From Gluconacetobacter diazotrophicus PA1 5 (lineage in GTDB: Bacteria; Pseudomonadota; Alphaproteobacteria; Acetobacterales; Acetobacteraceae), in the NCBI RefSeq assembly GCF_000021325.1, contig NC_011365.1:3252001-3316000 (forward strand): a stretch of 64,000 bases of DNA. The letters are read 5' to 3'. The notes beneath the pieces were generated by a model that saw nothing but the letters and a program-made list of their open reading frames with translations, searched no databases and was not told the origin of the DNA. This document shows positions 38,764 to 48,057 of this stretch, one piece after another. The translations under genes were made by a program, and so were the position numbers. Numbering within the stretch: the stretch's first letter is position 1; each line of letters begins with the position of its first letter.

Positions 38764-39872
38764 GCGGCGCGGTGATGATGGAATTGCCCCTGGACCAGAT
38801 CCTGCGCGGCGACTGCGTCGAACTGATGCAGACCCTGCCGACGGGGTCGATCGACTGCATCTTTGCCGACCCGCCCTATAATCTGCAGTTGCGCGGCGAA
38901 TTGCGGCGGCCCGACGACAGTGTCGTCGATGGGGTCGATGACGATTGGGACAAGTTCAGCGACCTGGCGGAATATGACCGCTTCACCCGGGCATGGCTGG
39001 GCGAGGCACGTCGCCTGCTGCGCAAGGACGGGACGATCTGGGTGATCGGGTCCTATCACAATATCTTCCGGATCGGCGCGATCCTGCAGGATCTGGGATT
39101 CTGGATCCTGAACGACGTGATCTGGCGCAAATCCAACCCGATGCCGAATTTCCGCGGGCGGCGGTTCACCAATGCCCATGAAACCCTGATCTGGGCGGCA
39201 CGGGGGGCGGACAGCCGCTATCGCTTCAATTACCAGGCGATGAAGGCGCTGAACGACGACGTGCAGATGCGGTCGGACTGGTACCTGCCGCTGTGCACGG
39301 GGGGCGAGCGGCTGCGCAATTCCCACGGGCTGAAGCTGCATCCGACGCAGAAGCCGGAAAGCCTGCTGCACCGGGTGCTGGTGGCCTCGACCAACGTCGA
39401 TGACATCGTGCTGGACCCGTTCGCGGGGACGGGCACGACGACGGCGATGGCCCGGCGCCTGCGCCGCCGCTTCATCGGCATCGAACGTCACCCCGATTAT
39501 GCCGAGGCCGCGATCGGCCGCGCCCGGCGCGAGCGCCCGGTGCCGCTGGACAGCGTGCTGACGACCCCCGCGAAGCGCGAGACCCCGCGCGTGCCCTTCG
39601 GCAGCCTGGTCGAACGTGGATTGCTGCCGGTCGGCACGGTGATGTACGATCGCCATCAGCGCGTGTCCGCCACCGTGGCGCCGGACGGCACGCTGGTCAG
39701 CGGCACGCAGCGCGGGTCGATCCACAAGCTGGGGGCGCTGCTGACGAACGCGCCGTCCTGCAATGGCTGGACGTTCTGGCACCTTCAGCGCGACGGGCAG
39801 ATGATCCCGCTGGATACGCTGCGCAACGAGGCGCTGTCCCTGGATGCCACCACCGAATCGCCGAAGGGCTAG
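38760..39872 (+). CDS. ccrM: Cell-cycle DNA adenine methyltransferase CcrM (GANTC)
   Basis: The 370-residue beta-class N6-adenine methyltransferase has DPPY at 37-40 and the SAM motif [10 protein letters not shown] around residue 220-230. The recognition part lies between them ([25 protein letters not shown]). The C-terminal roughly 85 residues match the RAMA/CcrM extension ([15 protein letters not shown]...). CcrM methylates GANTC late in replication in alphaproteobacteria and shapes CtrA and GcrA regulons. Linked to rnhB as usual. Confidence 0.95.
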   Translation: MSGAVMMELPLDQILRGDCVELMQTLPTGSIDCIFADPPYNLQLRGELRRPDDSVVDGVDDDWDKFSDLAEYDRFTRAWLGEARRLLRKDGTIWVIGSYHNIFRIGAILQDLGFWILNDVIWRKSNPMPNFRGRRFTNAHETLIWAARGADSRYRFNYQAMKALNDDVQMRSDWYLPLCTGGERLRNSHGLKLHPTQKPESLLHRVLVASTNVDDIVLDPFAGTGTTTAMARRLRRRFIGIERHPDYAEAAIGRARRERPVPLDSVLTTPAKRETPRVPFGSLVERGLLPVGTVMYDRHQRVSATVAPDGTLVSGTQRGSIHKLGALLTNAPSCNGWTFWHLQRDGQMIPLDTLRNEALSLDATTESPKG

Positions 39873-39929
39873 GCCCTTTGGCGGTCCCGGGCCAGGGTCA
39901 GGGCCCTGGCCGTCCGATCGGGTGACGCC

Positions 39930-40097
39930 TTAGAGGCTATGTCAAAAGCCCTGCTGCTGGCGATCCGACGTGCGTTTCCTGCGCTCCGATGCTCTCGGCC
40001 CATAAGGCCGCTCCGCTTCGGTGCTCGGAAACACACGCCGGGCGCGGCCCTTCTGGCCGCTCTCGCTCAGCAGCAGGGCTTTTGACACAGCCTCTTA
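39930..40097. mobile_element. MITE-like element with 27-bp inverted ends and TTA duplication
   Basis: The 162-base core (39933-40094) starts GAGGCTATGTCAAAAGCCC and ends with its complement; the 27-base ends (39933-39959 and 40068-40094) match at 26 positions. Flanking TTA at 39930-39932 and 40095-40097 is a 3-base target duplication of the TNA type made by IS1031/ISL2-group IS5 elements, which are common in acetic acid bacteria. No transposase is encoded. Inner stems (CGGCC/GGCCG near 39997-40011; GCGGCC/GGCCGC near 40044-40060) let the element fold extensively. Confidence 0.85.
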
Positions 40098-40682
40098 GCT
40101 TCCCCCGAAGCCCAGGAACCCGATCGAAGGCTGCGGCGTGCCGCCGCTTCCCGCCACCACGACGCGCTTGCCATGGCTGCTGCCGTTGATGCTGAGATGC
40201 CCGGCACCGTTCTGGATCGAGACGCCCGAATGGGTGGTCGAGGCCGCGATGACGTGGTCGTCGTTCAGCGTGCGCAGCGACAGCAGCAGGAAGGTGATGT
40301 CGTTGCGGTTCAGGTCGATGGCCATGTCCAGCGGCGTCTGGCCCAGCACATTGTGCCCTTCGGTGTCCGCGCCGCGATTCAGGGCTTCCTTCGCCGCGCC
40401 GAGGCTGCCGCGATTGATCGCGTCGAACAGGGCGGCGGTGGGATTGAGGTCGCCGTTGGCGTGGCCGCCGATGTCCTCGGACGAGACCGCGCCCGGCAGC
40501 GCGGCCGGCGGCGCGGCGGCGCGGGCGGCGCGGCGGGCCTCGGCCTGCTTCGCGGCGTCGGCGGCCTCGGCGTCCGATTCCTCGTCATCCTGGGCGTAGG
40601 CGAAATGCATCGGAGCGATCAGCACCGCACTGCCGGCCAGCAGCGCGATGAAGAGGATGCGGATACCGGATCTGACAATCAT
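40095..40682 (-). CDS. Exported ankyrin-repeat protein
   Basis: The 195-residue reading begins with a signal peptide (MIVRSGIRILFIALLAGSAV, cleavage likely after AYA). Ankyrin-like repeats follow an acidic/Ala-rich linker: AALFDAINRGSLGAAKEAL, then GHNVLGQTPLDMAIDLN. A Gly/Ser-rich tail ends GFLGFGGS. The TAA stop (40095-40097 on the minus strand) is the TTA target duplication of the adjacent element. The frame is open upstream to ATG 40832, which overlaps the preceding gene by ATGA, but that start would put the signal sequence 50 residues inside. Confidence 0.7.
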   Translation of the reverse strand: MIVRSGIRILFIALLAGSAVLIAPMHFAYAQDDEESDAEAADAAKQAEARRAARAAAPPAALPGAVSSEDIGGHANGDLNPTAALFDAINRGSLGAAKEALNRGADTEGHNVLGQTPLDMAIDLNRNDITFLLLSLRTLNDDHVIAASTTHSGVSIQNGAGHLSINGSSHGKRVVVAGSGGTPQPSIGFLGFGGS

Positions 40683-40828
40683 CGTTGGTCTCAGTGACAC
40701 TCGTCTCGATAACAGGCGCGACCTGTTCGGGGCGGATGCGGGCCGGCGGGTGACGGGGCGGGCCGGCCTGCCGGACGCGGAACCGGCAGCCATTTCATAA
40801 TCCAGATCAGGGTCCAATGCGACGGAAA

Positions 40829-42976
40829 TCATCTTCCTTCCCGCCACCAGCCGGCCAGCAGCAGCCCGCCCGCCAGCAGCAGGACGATCCAGCCCGCCAG
40901 CAGGGGGCGGGCGGTGCGGCCGGTGACCAGCCTGGCGTCGCGCTGCGGAAAGCCGATCCAGTCCGGGCCTGACGCGGCGCCCGGGCCGGGTGCGTGCAGG
41001 GCCGGCAGGCGCGGCTGCGCCGCGTCGTCGCCCAGCCAGTAGACCCCGCCGCCGGTCCGGTCCGCCATGGGGGACAGGATCGTGGCGGTGGCGCGCAGGT
41101 CGGAAAATTCCACCGGATCGCCGGGCGCGGGGGCGGCGAAGGCACGATGGGTGCCGTCGTCGGCCATCCAGATTCCGGGCTGGGTGGCGGGCACGGCGGC
41201 CTCCGACAGGCCGATGCCGATGGGGCGCAGGGGGACCTGCCGGGTGATGCCGTCCGGCGCGGTGATGGTCACGGCCGTGGGACCGGTCTCGGCGGCGGTG
41301 CGGTGCGTCACCACCATCCGCCCGTCCGCGATGGCGGCGGTCAGTTGTTCCTCCTCCAGCTCCGGCTCCTTCATCAGCCAGTGCGAGATCCGGCGCAGCA
41401 GTTCCGATTGCGGGCCGCCGCCGCCCTCGCCATGCGACCACAGCCAGATCTGGTCCGACAGCAGGAAGGCGACGCGGCCGCGATCCACCCGGTCCAGGAT
41501 CAGCAGCGGCGTGTGGTCCGGCCCGTCCATCAGCGCCTGGCCGTGGGAAGTGTCCGCCCGCAGCGCGCGGTACCAGGGCCCCCAGTCGGCGTCATGGCCG
41601 GTATCATGGCCGTCCGGGGCAGTGCCGGCACCCGGCAGGTCGGCAGTGACGGGGTGGCGCTGGCCGGCGGCGGTCAGCGCGGGCTTGAAGCGCTGTTCCA
41701 CCATTCCGCCGTCCACCGGCACGTGGGCCGGCAGGATGTCGCCCAGCGGCGTGTCCTGCAGCGATCCGGGGCCGAGGAATTCCGGGCCGCCGATCAGCAG
41801 CAGGCCGCCCCCGTTGCGCACGTAGTCGGCGATGTTTTCCAGATAGGCCCGCGGCAGGATGGCGCGGTTCTCGAACCCGTCCAGGATGATCAGGTCGAAC
41901 TGGCCGATCTTCTGCTGGAACAGTTCGCGCACCGGGAAGGCGATCAGCGCCAGGTCCGACAGCGGCGTGCCGTCATCCTTGTCCGGCGGGCGCAGGATGG
42001 TGAAATGCACCAGGTCGACCGACGGATCGGCCTTCAGCAGCCGGCGCCAGACCCGTTCGCCCTGGTTGGGGGTGCCCGAGACCAGCAGCACCCGCAACCG
42101 GTCGCGCACGCCGTTGATGCGCACCACGTCCTGGTTGTTGGCGGTCGAGACCTCGCCCGCCAGGGGCGAGACCGACAGGCCGACCAGCATCGGGCCCGGA
42201 TGGGTGACGGGCAGGGTGATGTCCTGCGGCGTGCCGACGTGCACCATCTGGTGCAGGGGGGGCTCGCCGCCCCGGCTGAGGGTCAGTTCGGCCCGGCCGT
42301 CGGCGGCCGGATGGGGACCCAGATCGTCGATTTGCACCCGCAGGGTCGCGGTCTGGCCGACGATGGCGTAGGGCGGCGCCTGCAGGATGCGCAGGCGCCG
42401 GTCGGTTTCCTCGCCCCGCGCCGTCAGCAGCACGTGCAGCGGCAGGTTCGTACGGTGGCCGGCGGCGTCCGTGGGGCGCAGATGGTCGGGCACGGATGCG
42501 GGGACGTCGTGGTCCTGGCCGTCGGTCAGCATGATGGCGCCGGCCAGCCGGCCGGGGGGAATGTCCGCCGCCGCCTGGTCCAGCGCGGCGAAGAGCTGCG
42601 TGCCCTGGTCGTGGCCGCCGCGCACGGTGACGGTGCGCAGGGTCAGTCCGGGCAGGCGCGCGGCCTGGGCCTGGATCTGTTCCGCCGCGCGGCGCGCGAT
42701 CGCGGCGCGCTGGCCGATGCCCATCGACGGCGACTGGTCCACGATCAGCAGGCCGGTTTCGGGCAGCACCTGCCCGACCTCGCGAATCCGCTCTGGCCCC
42801 GCCAGCCACAGCAGCAGCACGCCGGCCGCCGCCGCGCGCCACAGCGTGCCGCGCGCGCGGCGCAGCAGCCCGGCCAGGGCGGCCGCGACGGCCAGGCCGG
42901 CCAGGACGAACAGCACCCAGGACGGAACCAGGGGCGCGAACCCCGTCATGTGGCGCAAGGTGTGCAGGTCGGGCAT
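40829..42976 (-). CDS. Membrane protein with a VWA-like domain, MoxR cluster
   Basis: The 715-residue protein starts with two membrane helices (about 17-38 and 45-60), then a VWA-like domain with an intact metal site DQSPS (80-84) and MLTDGQDHD. A later part (LIILDGFENRA, GGGLLLIGGPEFLG) looks like the class I glutamine-amidotransferase-like fold seen in such proteins. A last membrane helix (LLAGWIVLLLAGGLLLAGW) is at the C-terminus. It follows the BatA-DUF4159 gene by three bases. The role is likely envelope quality control or chaperone-type work with MoxR; not established. Confidence 0.7.
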   Translation of the reverse strand: MPDLHTLRHMTGFAPLVPSWVLFVLAGLAVAAALAGLLRRARGTLWRAAAAGVLLLWLAGPERIREVGQVLPETGLLIVDQSPSMGIGQRAAIARRAAEQIQAQAARLPGLTLRTVTVRGGHDQGTQLFAALDQAAADIPPGRLAGAIMLTDGQDHDVPASVPDHLRPTDAAGHRTNLPLHVLLTARGEETDRRLRILQAPPYAIVGQTATLRVQIDDLGPHPAADGRAELTLSRGGEPPLHQMVHVGTPQDITLPVTHPGPMLVGLSVSPLAGEVSTANNQDVVRINGVRDRLRVLLVSGTPNQGERVWRRLLKADPSVDLVHFTILRPPDKDDGTPLSDLALIAFPVRELFQQKIGQFDLIILDGFENRAILPRAYLENIADYVRNGGGLLLIGGPEFLGPGSLQDTPLGDILPAHVPVDGGMVEQRFKPALTAAGQRHPVTADLPGAGTAPDGHDTGHDADWGPWYRALRADTSHGQALMDGPDHTPLLILDRVDRGRVAFLLSDQIWLWSHGEGGGGPQSELLRRISHWLMKEPELEEEQLTAAIADGRMVVTHRTAAETGPTAVTITAPDGITRQVPLRPIGIGLSEAAVPATQPGIWMADDGTHRAFAAPAPGDPVEFSDLRATATILSPMADRTGGGVYWLGDDAAQPRLPALHAPGPGAASGPDWIGFPQRDARLVTGRTARPLLAGWIVLLLAGGLLLAGWWREGR

Positions 42977-42979
42977 CGG

Positions 42980-45802
42980 TTATTCCCCCAGCCGCCGCAG
43001 CAGGGCCGGGACGTGGACCTGGTCCGCCTTGTAATTGCCGGTCAGGGCGTAGAGCACGGCATTGACCCCGAACCGGTAGGCCGCCACGCGCTGGGTATTG
43101 CCGTCCGGCATGGTGGCGTAGGGCGTATCGCCCTGGGCATCCACGGCCCAGGCATGGGCCCAGTCGCTGGCGCCCACGATCACCGGGCTGACGCCGTCAT
43201 TGGCGCTGTCGCCCTCGCGCGCCACCCAGACCGGCAATCCGTCATAGCGGCCGGGGAAGCCGTGCAGCAGGTAGAAGGTGTGGGCCAGCACGTGATGGTC
43301 GGTCAGCCGGGTCAGCGGCGGGATGTCCAGCCCCTGCGTCATGCGCCGCAGTGCCGCCGCCGTGCCGGGCGCCGGGGCGGCGAAGCTGTCATGCCCGCCG
43401 CCGGGGGCGGCCGGATCGACGCCCTGGCTGTCGATCATCAGGATTCCGCCGTGGCGCATATAGGCATTCAGCGCCGCCGCGCGGGCCGGATCGGCGGTCG
43501 CGTCCGCCGTGACCGGCCAGTACAGCATCGGGTAATAGGACAGGTCGTCGCGGCCCGGCACCACGCCGTCCGGATGGCCCAGCACGGCGGAGGTGCGGGC
43601 GTTGGCGTAATCCGACAGGCCCTGCAGCCCCTGGCGCGACACGGTGTCGATATCGTCGTGCCCGGTCAGGATATAGCCCAGCCGGGTTTCCAGCGCGGCG
43701 CCCGGCACGCCGGCCGGCGGCGGATCGGCCAGGGCGGGGCGCGCGGGCGCGTGGGCGGCCAGCAGCCCGGCCACGACCAGGGCGGCGGCCCTGCGCCCGC
43801 CCGCCAGCCGCCCGGCGCGCAGCATCTGCGTCAGCAGCGCGTCCAGCACCAGCAGCAGCACCGCCGCCGCGACCAGCCACGGGCCGGGCACCAGGTCGCG
43901 GCGCTGGCCGTCCAGGCTGGCGGCCTGTCCGATCGGCTGCTGGGGGGAAAGGGGAGGCATCGCGTCGCCCAGGTTCAGGGCCCGGCGGGCGGTGCGCGGG
44001 CCGTACAGGCCCGGCGGGTGGGCGGACGAGGCCGCCTGCGTGCCGAACGCGTCCGCCGGCAGGGCGCGGGCGCCCGGCGGGGGCGGGCCAAGGATGGCGT
44101 CGGAATCCAGCGTCATGTACGGCGCGAGCAGGCTGTGGTCGGCGGGCGCTTCCACGCCGGCCGCGCGTTCGGCCAGCCGGCGCAACATCGCGACGAACAG
44201 GCCGGACAGCGGCAGGTTGGACCAGTCCGCCGTGCTGGTGACGTGGAACAGCACGACCTCGCCCGCGCCCAGCGCGGCATGGGTGACCAGCGGCGTGCCG
44301 TCGGACAGGCGCGCCCAGCTATGATCCGCCAGGTCGGCGGCCGGGCGGGCGAGGACCTGGCGCGACACCGTCACCTCGGGCGGGATCGGCAGTCCGTGAA
44401 ACGGCGAGGCGTCGGGGAAGGGGGCCAGTTGTTCCGGCTTGCCCCACGACATGGCGCCGCCCAGTTGCCGCTCGCCCTGCATCAGCGGCACCGGGAGCAG
44501 CGTGTCGGCGGGGGGGAGATGCGCGGCGTCGTCCTGGGGGGCTTCCATAGGGGCGGCGGGCATGTCGGGCGAGGCCATGTCGCGGTCCGGGCTGCCGTTC
44601 AGCAGCGGTCCGGCGAAGCGGACCAGCATGCCGCCCTTGCGCACCCAGGCGGCGACGGCGCGGCGGGTCTGCGGGCTGTCCAGCGCGCCGTCCGGGGCGA
44701 CCAGCACGGAGAGCGGGCGGGCCAGCAGGGTCGCGGCCGAGCCCTCGCGCAGTTCGGCGGTGGGGGCCAGCGCGCGCCGCAGGTAGAACAGCGGCCCGAC
44801 CAGCGGGGTATCGGTGCCGGCGACGCCGATCAGCCCGACCGGCCGCCGCCGGTCGCCTTCGTCCAGCAGGCGCATGCCGGCCGGGCCGGGCATGTCGTCC
44901 AGTACCAGCCGGTCGATGCGGTTGCGCAGTTCGGCGGGCAGCGCTACGCCGGCCGTGGCGCGGTCCGCCCCGGCGGCCAGCGAGAGCGGGACCAGCGCCA
45001 GCACCCCGCCGTCGGCGGCCTCGGCCCGCACGGTCAGGTGGCGTGGGTGGGGCTGGGGCAGGGCGGCCAGCGCGACCCGCAGCGTGTCGCCGGCCGCGCC
45101 GGGATCGTCCTTCGCAGGGGGAACCAGGGACGCGACCGTCAGGTCCGGCGCCGTCAGAGTGCGTACCGGGCCGATAGCGGCCAGCGCCGCAGCAAATGCC
45201 GGATCGTCCGGGCCGGCCAACCCGTCGGAGACATAGACCACCGGCCCCCGCCATCCGCCGGCGGCCAGCGCGCGCAGGGCCCGCGCGGCGGCGGCGCGAT
45301 CGGTCGGCCAGGGCATGGCGCGGGTGGAATCCAGCGCGCCGCGCAGCAGGGACGGCGTCATCGCCGCGCCGATGGCCGGGGTCTCGCCCGCCGGGCCGGG
45401 CGCGGTCGTCAGCAGCCGGGCGTGGCGTCCGGCGCGGCCGGCGCGGTCCAGCACGGTGTCCAGCGCGGCCAGCCGGTGGGTCCAGCCCGGCACGGCGGCC
45501 CAGCCGTTATCCAGCACCAGCAGCGGATCGCCGGAGCCCTCGGCCCGCGGACCCGTCGCCTGGTCGCGTGGCACCACCGGCCCCGCCAGCCCCACGATCA
45601 GGCCGGCCAGCGCCAGGCAGCGCAGCAGCAGCAGCCAGGGCGGCGCGGTCGCCGCGTCCGTGACCCGGGCGTGCAGTCCGCGCAGCAGCATGATGGCGGG
45701 AAAGGACTGCCGCCGGGGTGCCGGCGGCAGGGCGCGCAGCAGCAGCCAGATGACGGGCAGGACCGCCAGGGCCGCCAGCAGCCAGGGAAACTGGAAGATC
45801 AT
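42980..45802 (-). CDS. BatA-like / DUF4159 membrane protein
   Basis: About 940 residues. The N-terminal helix region (FQFPWLLAALAVLPVIWLLL, then LLLLRCLALAGLIVGLAG) matches the BatA N-terminal domain. The VWA-like middle reads VLDNGWA, so the metal motif DxSxS is missing. The C-terminus is a DUF4159 domain (TRLGYILTGHDDID, YPMLYWPVTADA, GGILMIDSQG, ending near VHVPALLRRLGE). The start at ATG 45802 overlaps the DUF58 gene by four bases; the frame is open upstream but is not homologous. Confidence 0.75.
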   Translation of the reverse strand: MIFQFPWLLAALAVLPVIWLLLRALPPAPRRQSFPAIMLLRGLHARVTDAATAPPWLLLLRCLALAGLIVGLAGPVVPRDQATGPRAEGSGDPLLVLDNGWAAVPGWTHRLAALDTVLDRAGRAGRHARLLTTAPGPAGETPAIGAAMTPSLLRGALDSTRAMPWPTDRAAAARALRALAAGGWRGPVVYVSDGLAGPDDPAFAAALAAIGPVRTLTAPDLTVASLVPPAKDDPGAAGDTLRVALAALPQPHPRHLTVRAEAADGGVLALVPLSLAAGADRATAGVALPAELRNRIDRLVLDDMPGPAGMRLLDEGDRRRPVGLIGVAGTDTPLVGPLFYLRRALAPTAELREGSAATLLARPLSVLVAPDGALDSPQTRRAVAAWVRKGGMLVRFAGPLLNGSPDRDMASPDMPAAPMEAPQDDAAHLPPADTLLPVPLMQGERQLGGAMSWGKPEQLAPFPDASPFHGLPIPPEVTVSRQVLARPAADLADHSWARLSDGTPLVTHAALGAGEVVLFHVTSTADWSNLPLSGLFVAMLRRLAERAAGVEAPADHSLLAPYMTLDSDAILGPPPPGARALPADAFGTQAASSAHPPGLYGPRTARRALNLGDAMPPLSPQQPIGQAASLDGQRRDLVPGPWLVAAAVLLLVLDALLTQMLRAGRLAGGRRAAALVVAGLLAAHAPARPALADPPPAGVPGAALETRLGYILTGHDDIDTVSRQGLQGLSDYANARTSAVLGHPDGVVPGRDDLSYYPMLYWPVTADATADPARAAALNAYMRHGGILMIDSQGVDPAAPGGGHDSFAAPAPGTAAALRRMTQGLDIPPLTRLTDHHVLAHTFYLLHGFPGRYDGLPVWVAREGDSANDGVSPVIVGASDWAHAWAVDAQGDTPYATMPDGNTQRVAAYRFGVNAVLYALTGNYKADQVHVPALLRRLGE

Positions 45803-46869
45803 CGGCCGCGCCCCCCCCGCGCTGCCCGTCCGGCCGCGCCGCCCCGATCCATCAGGGCGGCGTGCAGGGCCAGCAGCGCCGTTTCCGGCCGCTGGTCGGT
45901 GACATGGCGGATCAGGTCCAGGCCGGTGGCGCGGCACACGGATGCCAGATCGTCCTGATGGCGGGCATAGGCATCGCGATAGGCGGCGCGCAGGCCTTCG
46001 ACGCCCGACAGGGTCATCGCGGCCTCGTCCTCCAGCCCCGCGAAGCGGACGCGCCCGGCATAGGGCAGGCTGGCCTCCGCCGGGTCGTTGACCAGCAGCA
46101 GGTGCGCCCGCGCCGGGCGCGCGGCCAGGCCGCGCAGCAGGGCGTCGAGCGGCGCGATCTCGCCCAGCCCGTCGCCCAGCAGCACGACCCTTGCATGGCG
46201 GGGAACCTGGTGCGGATTGGGCAGGCCGGGATTGTCCGGTCCGCCCTCCATGATCCGCAGCAGCGCCACGGCCAGCCGGTCCAGGGCCGCCCGTCCGCCG
46301 GGGGGGATGTCGATGGGGCCGTCCGGGGCCAGCACCCGCACCCGTTCCCCCTGGCGCAGCGCCAGCGTGCCCACCGCCAGGGCCAGCAGCACCGCGCGGT
46401 CCGATTTCAGCGGCAGCGCCGCGCCCGAGCGCCAGCGCATCGACGCGCTGGGGTCGCACCACAGGCACAGCGTCTGGGCGGCCTCGGCCTCGGTCTCGCG
46501 CACATAGGCGCGGAGGCTGCGCGCGGATTGCCGCCAGTCGATCCGGGTCACCGGCTCGCCGGGCTGGGCGGGGCGGAACTGCCAGAAATCCTCGCCCGGG
46601 CCGGATTGCCGCCTGCCATGGTGGCCCACCGCCACGGTCGCGGCGATGCGCTGGGCCGCGAGGATCAGGGCCGGCATGCGGGCGGCCAGCGTTTCCGCCG
46701 CCAGGGGCAGGGGAACGGCCGCGCCGGGCGTATCGAGGGCCGCGTCCCCGCCCGCCGTGGCGCGGCCGTTCGGGGGCGGCCGGCGCAGCAGGCGGCGCAG
46801 CAGCCGGGCCGCGCGGCCCGGCCGGTCGTCAGGCCCGTGGTCAGGGAGGGAGGGAGAGGATCGCGTCAC
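45799..46869 (-). CDS. DUF58 domain protein
   Basis: The 356-residue protein has the DUF58 signature GEPVTRIDWRQSARS and a VWA-like strand with WCDPSASM (an intact DxSxS). Such proteins partner with MoxR ATPases and bind metal-dependent targets. The N-terminal ~65 residues are Arg/Pro/Gly-rich and poorly conserved. It sits between moxR (nine bases away) and the BatA-DUF4159 gene, in the usual order for this system. Confidence 0.85.
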   Translation of the reverse strand: MTRSSPSLPDHGPDDRPGRAARLLRRLLRRPPPNGRATAGGDAALDTPGAAVPLPLAAETLAARMPALILAAQRIAATVAVGHHGRRQSGPGEDFWQFRPAQPGEPVTRIDWRQSARSLRAYVRETEAEAAQTLCLWCDPSASMRWRSGAALPLKSDRAVLLALAVGTLALRQGERVRVLAPDGPIDIPPGGRAALDRLAVALLRIMEGGPDNPGLPNPHQVPRHARVVLLGDGLGEIAPLDALLRGLAARPARAHLLLVNDPAEASLPYAGRVRFAGLEDEAAMTLSGVEGLRAAYRDAYARHQDDLASVCRATGLDLIRHVTDQRPETALLALHAALMDRGGAAGRAARGGRGR

Positions 46870-46878
46870 CGCCGGCGG

Positions 46879-47931
46879 TCAGTCCAGGGTCTGGAGCAGG
46901 CCGTCGATCAGTTGCGGCAGGCTCCTGTTCTCGGCCCGGGCGGTGAAGGTCAGGGACATGCGGTGGGCCAGCACCGGCTCCGCCAGGGCCGCGATGTCGT
47001 CGATGCTGGGCGACAGGCGCCCGTCCATCAGCGCCCGCGCGCGGGTGGCCAGCATCAGGGCCTGCGCGGCGCGGGGGCCGGGCCCCCAGGCGACGGAGTC
47101 GCGGATGGTCGCGTCCTGCGTGGTTTCCGGCCGGGCGGCGCGGACCAGGCGCACGATGGCATCGACCACCTTGTCGCCGACCGGCAGGGCGCGGACCAGG
47201 CGCTGGGCGTCGATCAGTTCGCGGTCGGTCAGGACGGGGCGCGGGGTGGCGTCCTGGGTTCCGGTCGTGGCCAGCAGCATGGCGCGTTCGGCCGCGGCGT
47301 CGGGGAAGCCCAGCGGGACCTGCAGCATGAACCGGTCGAGCTGCGCCTCGGGCAGCGGGTAGGTGCCTTCCTGCTCGATCGGGTTCTGGGTGGCCAGGAC
47401 GTGGAACGGATGGGGCAGCGCGTGCTCGGTCCCGGCGATGGCCACCCGGTGTTCCTGCATAGCCTGCAGCAGGGCCGACTGGGTGCGGGGGCTGGCGCGG
47501 TTGATCTCGTCGGCCATCAGCAACTGGCAGAAGACCGGGCCGCGCACGAAGCGGAAGCTGCGGCGGCCATGCTCGTCTTCGTCCAGGATCTCGCTGCCCG
47601 TGATGTCGGAGGGCATCAGGTCGGGCGTGAACTGCACGCGCCGCGCCTCCAGCCCCAGCACGGTGCCCAGCGTCGTGACCAGCAGCGTCTTGCCCAGCCC
47701 CGGCGCGCCCACCAGCAGCGTATGGCCGCCGGCCAGGATGCTGACGAGGGTTTGATCGATGACGTCGCGCTGGCCGTGGATGATGCGCCCGATCTCGGCG
47801 CGCGCGGCCTGCAGCTTGCCGCCCAGGCGGTCCGCCAGGCCCAGGTCGGCGGCGGCTGCGTCGGGCATGGAGGTGCGCGCGGTGTCCGGTACGGTTCCGG
47901 TGGCGGAGGGCAGGGCGTCCGATATCGTCAT
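46879..47931 (-). CDS. MoxR-family AAA+ ATPase
   Basis: The 350-residue AAA+ protein has Walker A GAPGLGKT (75-82), Walker B region LLMADEINRASP, and sensor segment LATQNPIEQEGTYPLPEAQLDRF, hallmark MoxR sequence. MoxR ATPases act as chaperone-like remodellers for VWA-domain partners; the three following genes supply those. It heads the operon. The divergent spacer before it is very G-rich. Confidence 0.92.
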   Translation of the reverse strand: MTISDALPSATGTVPDTARTSMPDAAAADLGLADRLGGKLQAARAEIGRIIHGQRDVIDQTLVSILAGGHTLLVGAPGLGKTLLVTTLGTVLGLEARRVQFTPDLMPSDITGSEILDEDEHGRRSFRFVRGPVFCQLLMADEINRASPRTQSALLQAMQEHRVAIAGTEHALPHPFHVLATQNPIEQEGTYPLPEAQLDRFMLQVPLGFPDAAAERAMLLATTGTQDATPRPVLTDRELIDAQRLVRALPVGDKVVDAIVRLVRAARPETTQDATIRDSVAWGPGPRAAQALMLATRARALMDGRLSPSIDDIAALAEPVLAHRMSLTFTARAENRSLPQLIDGLLQTLD

Positions 47932-47986
47932 ACCCTTAATCTGACAGGTCCTGGGGTTTCATCAAGGTCCGGGTTCATCAAGTCCC

Positions 47987-48020
47987 GGGTTTGGTTGGGG
48001 GGTTTATCGGGGGTTGGGGG
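47987..48020 (+). promoter_or_regulatory. Potential G-quadruplex in the divergent moxR spacer
   Basis: Four G-runs lie close together on the + strand: GGG (47987-47989), GGGGGG (47997-48002), GGGGG (48009-48013), GGGGG (48016-48020), with loops of 7, 6 and 2 bases. This meets the G3+N1-7 rule. It lies between the moxR start and the DUF1285 gene, so it could affect either promoter. Nearby GGGTTTCATCA-like imperfect repeats (47953-48030) share the composition. Confidence 0.45.
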
Positions 48021-48057
48021 TTTCATCACGTCGGGTCTGATCCCTATATCGGGGAGC

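Noticed and set aside
40994-45958. A 1654-codon open frame on the + strand across the MoxR cluster
   Set aside because: It is antisense to the well-supported BatA-DUF4159, VWA and DUF58 genes, and its composition (Arg/Gln/Gly/His-rich, low complexity) is what the third-position GC bias of those genes produces. No domain is recognisable.
47953-48030. Imperfect GGGTTTCATCA-type repeats suggesting a CRISPR array
   Set aside because: Units differ in length and sequence, spacers are missing, and no cas genes are nearby. No CRISPR array was seen anywhere.
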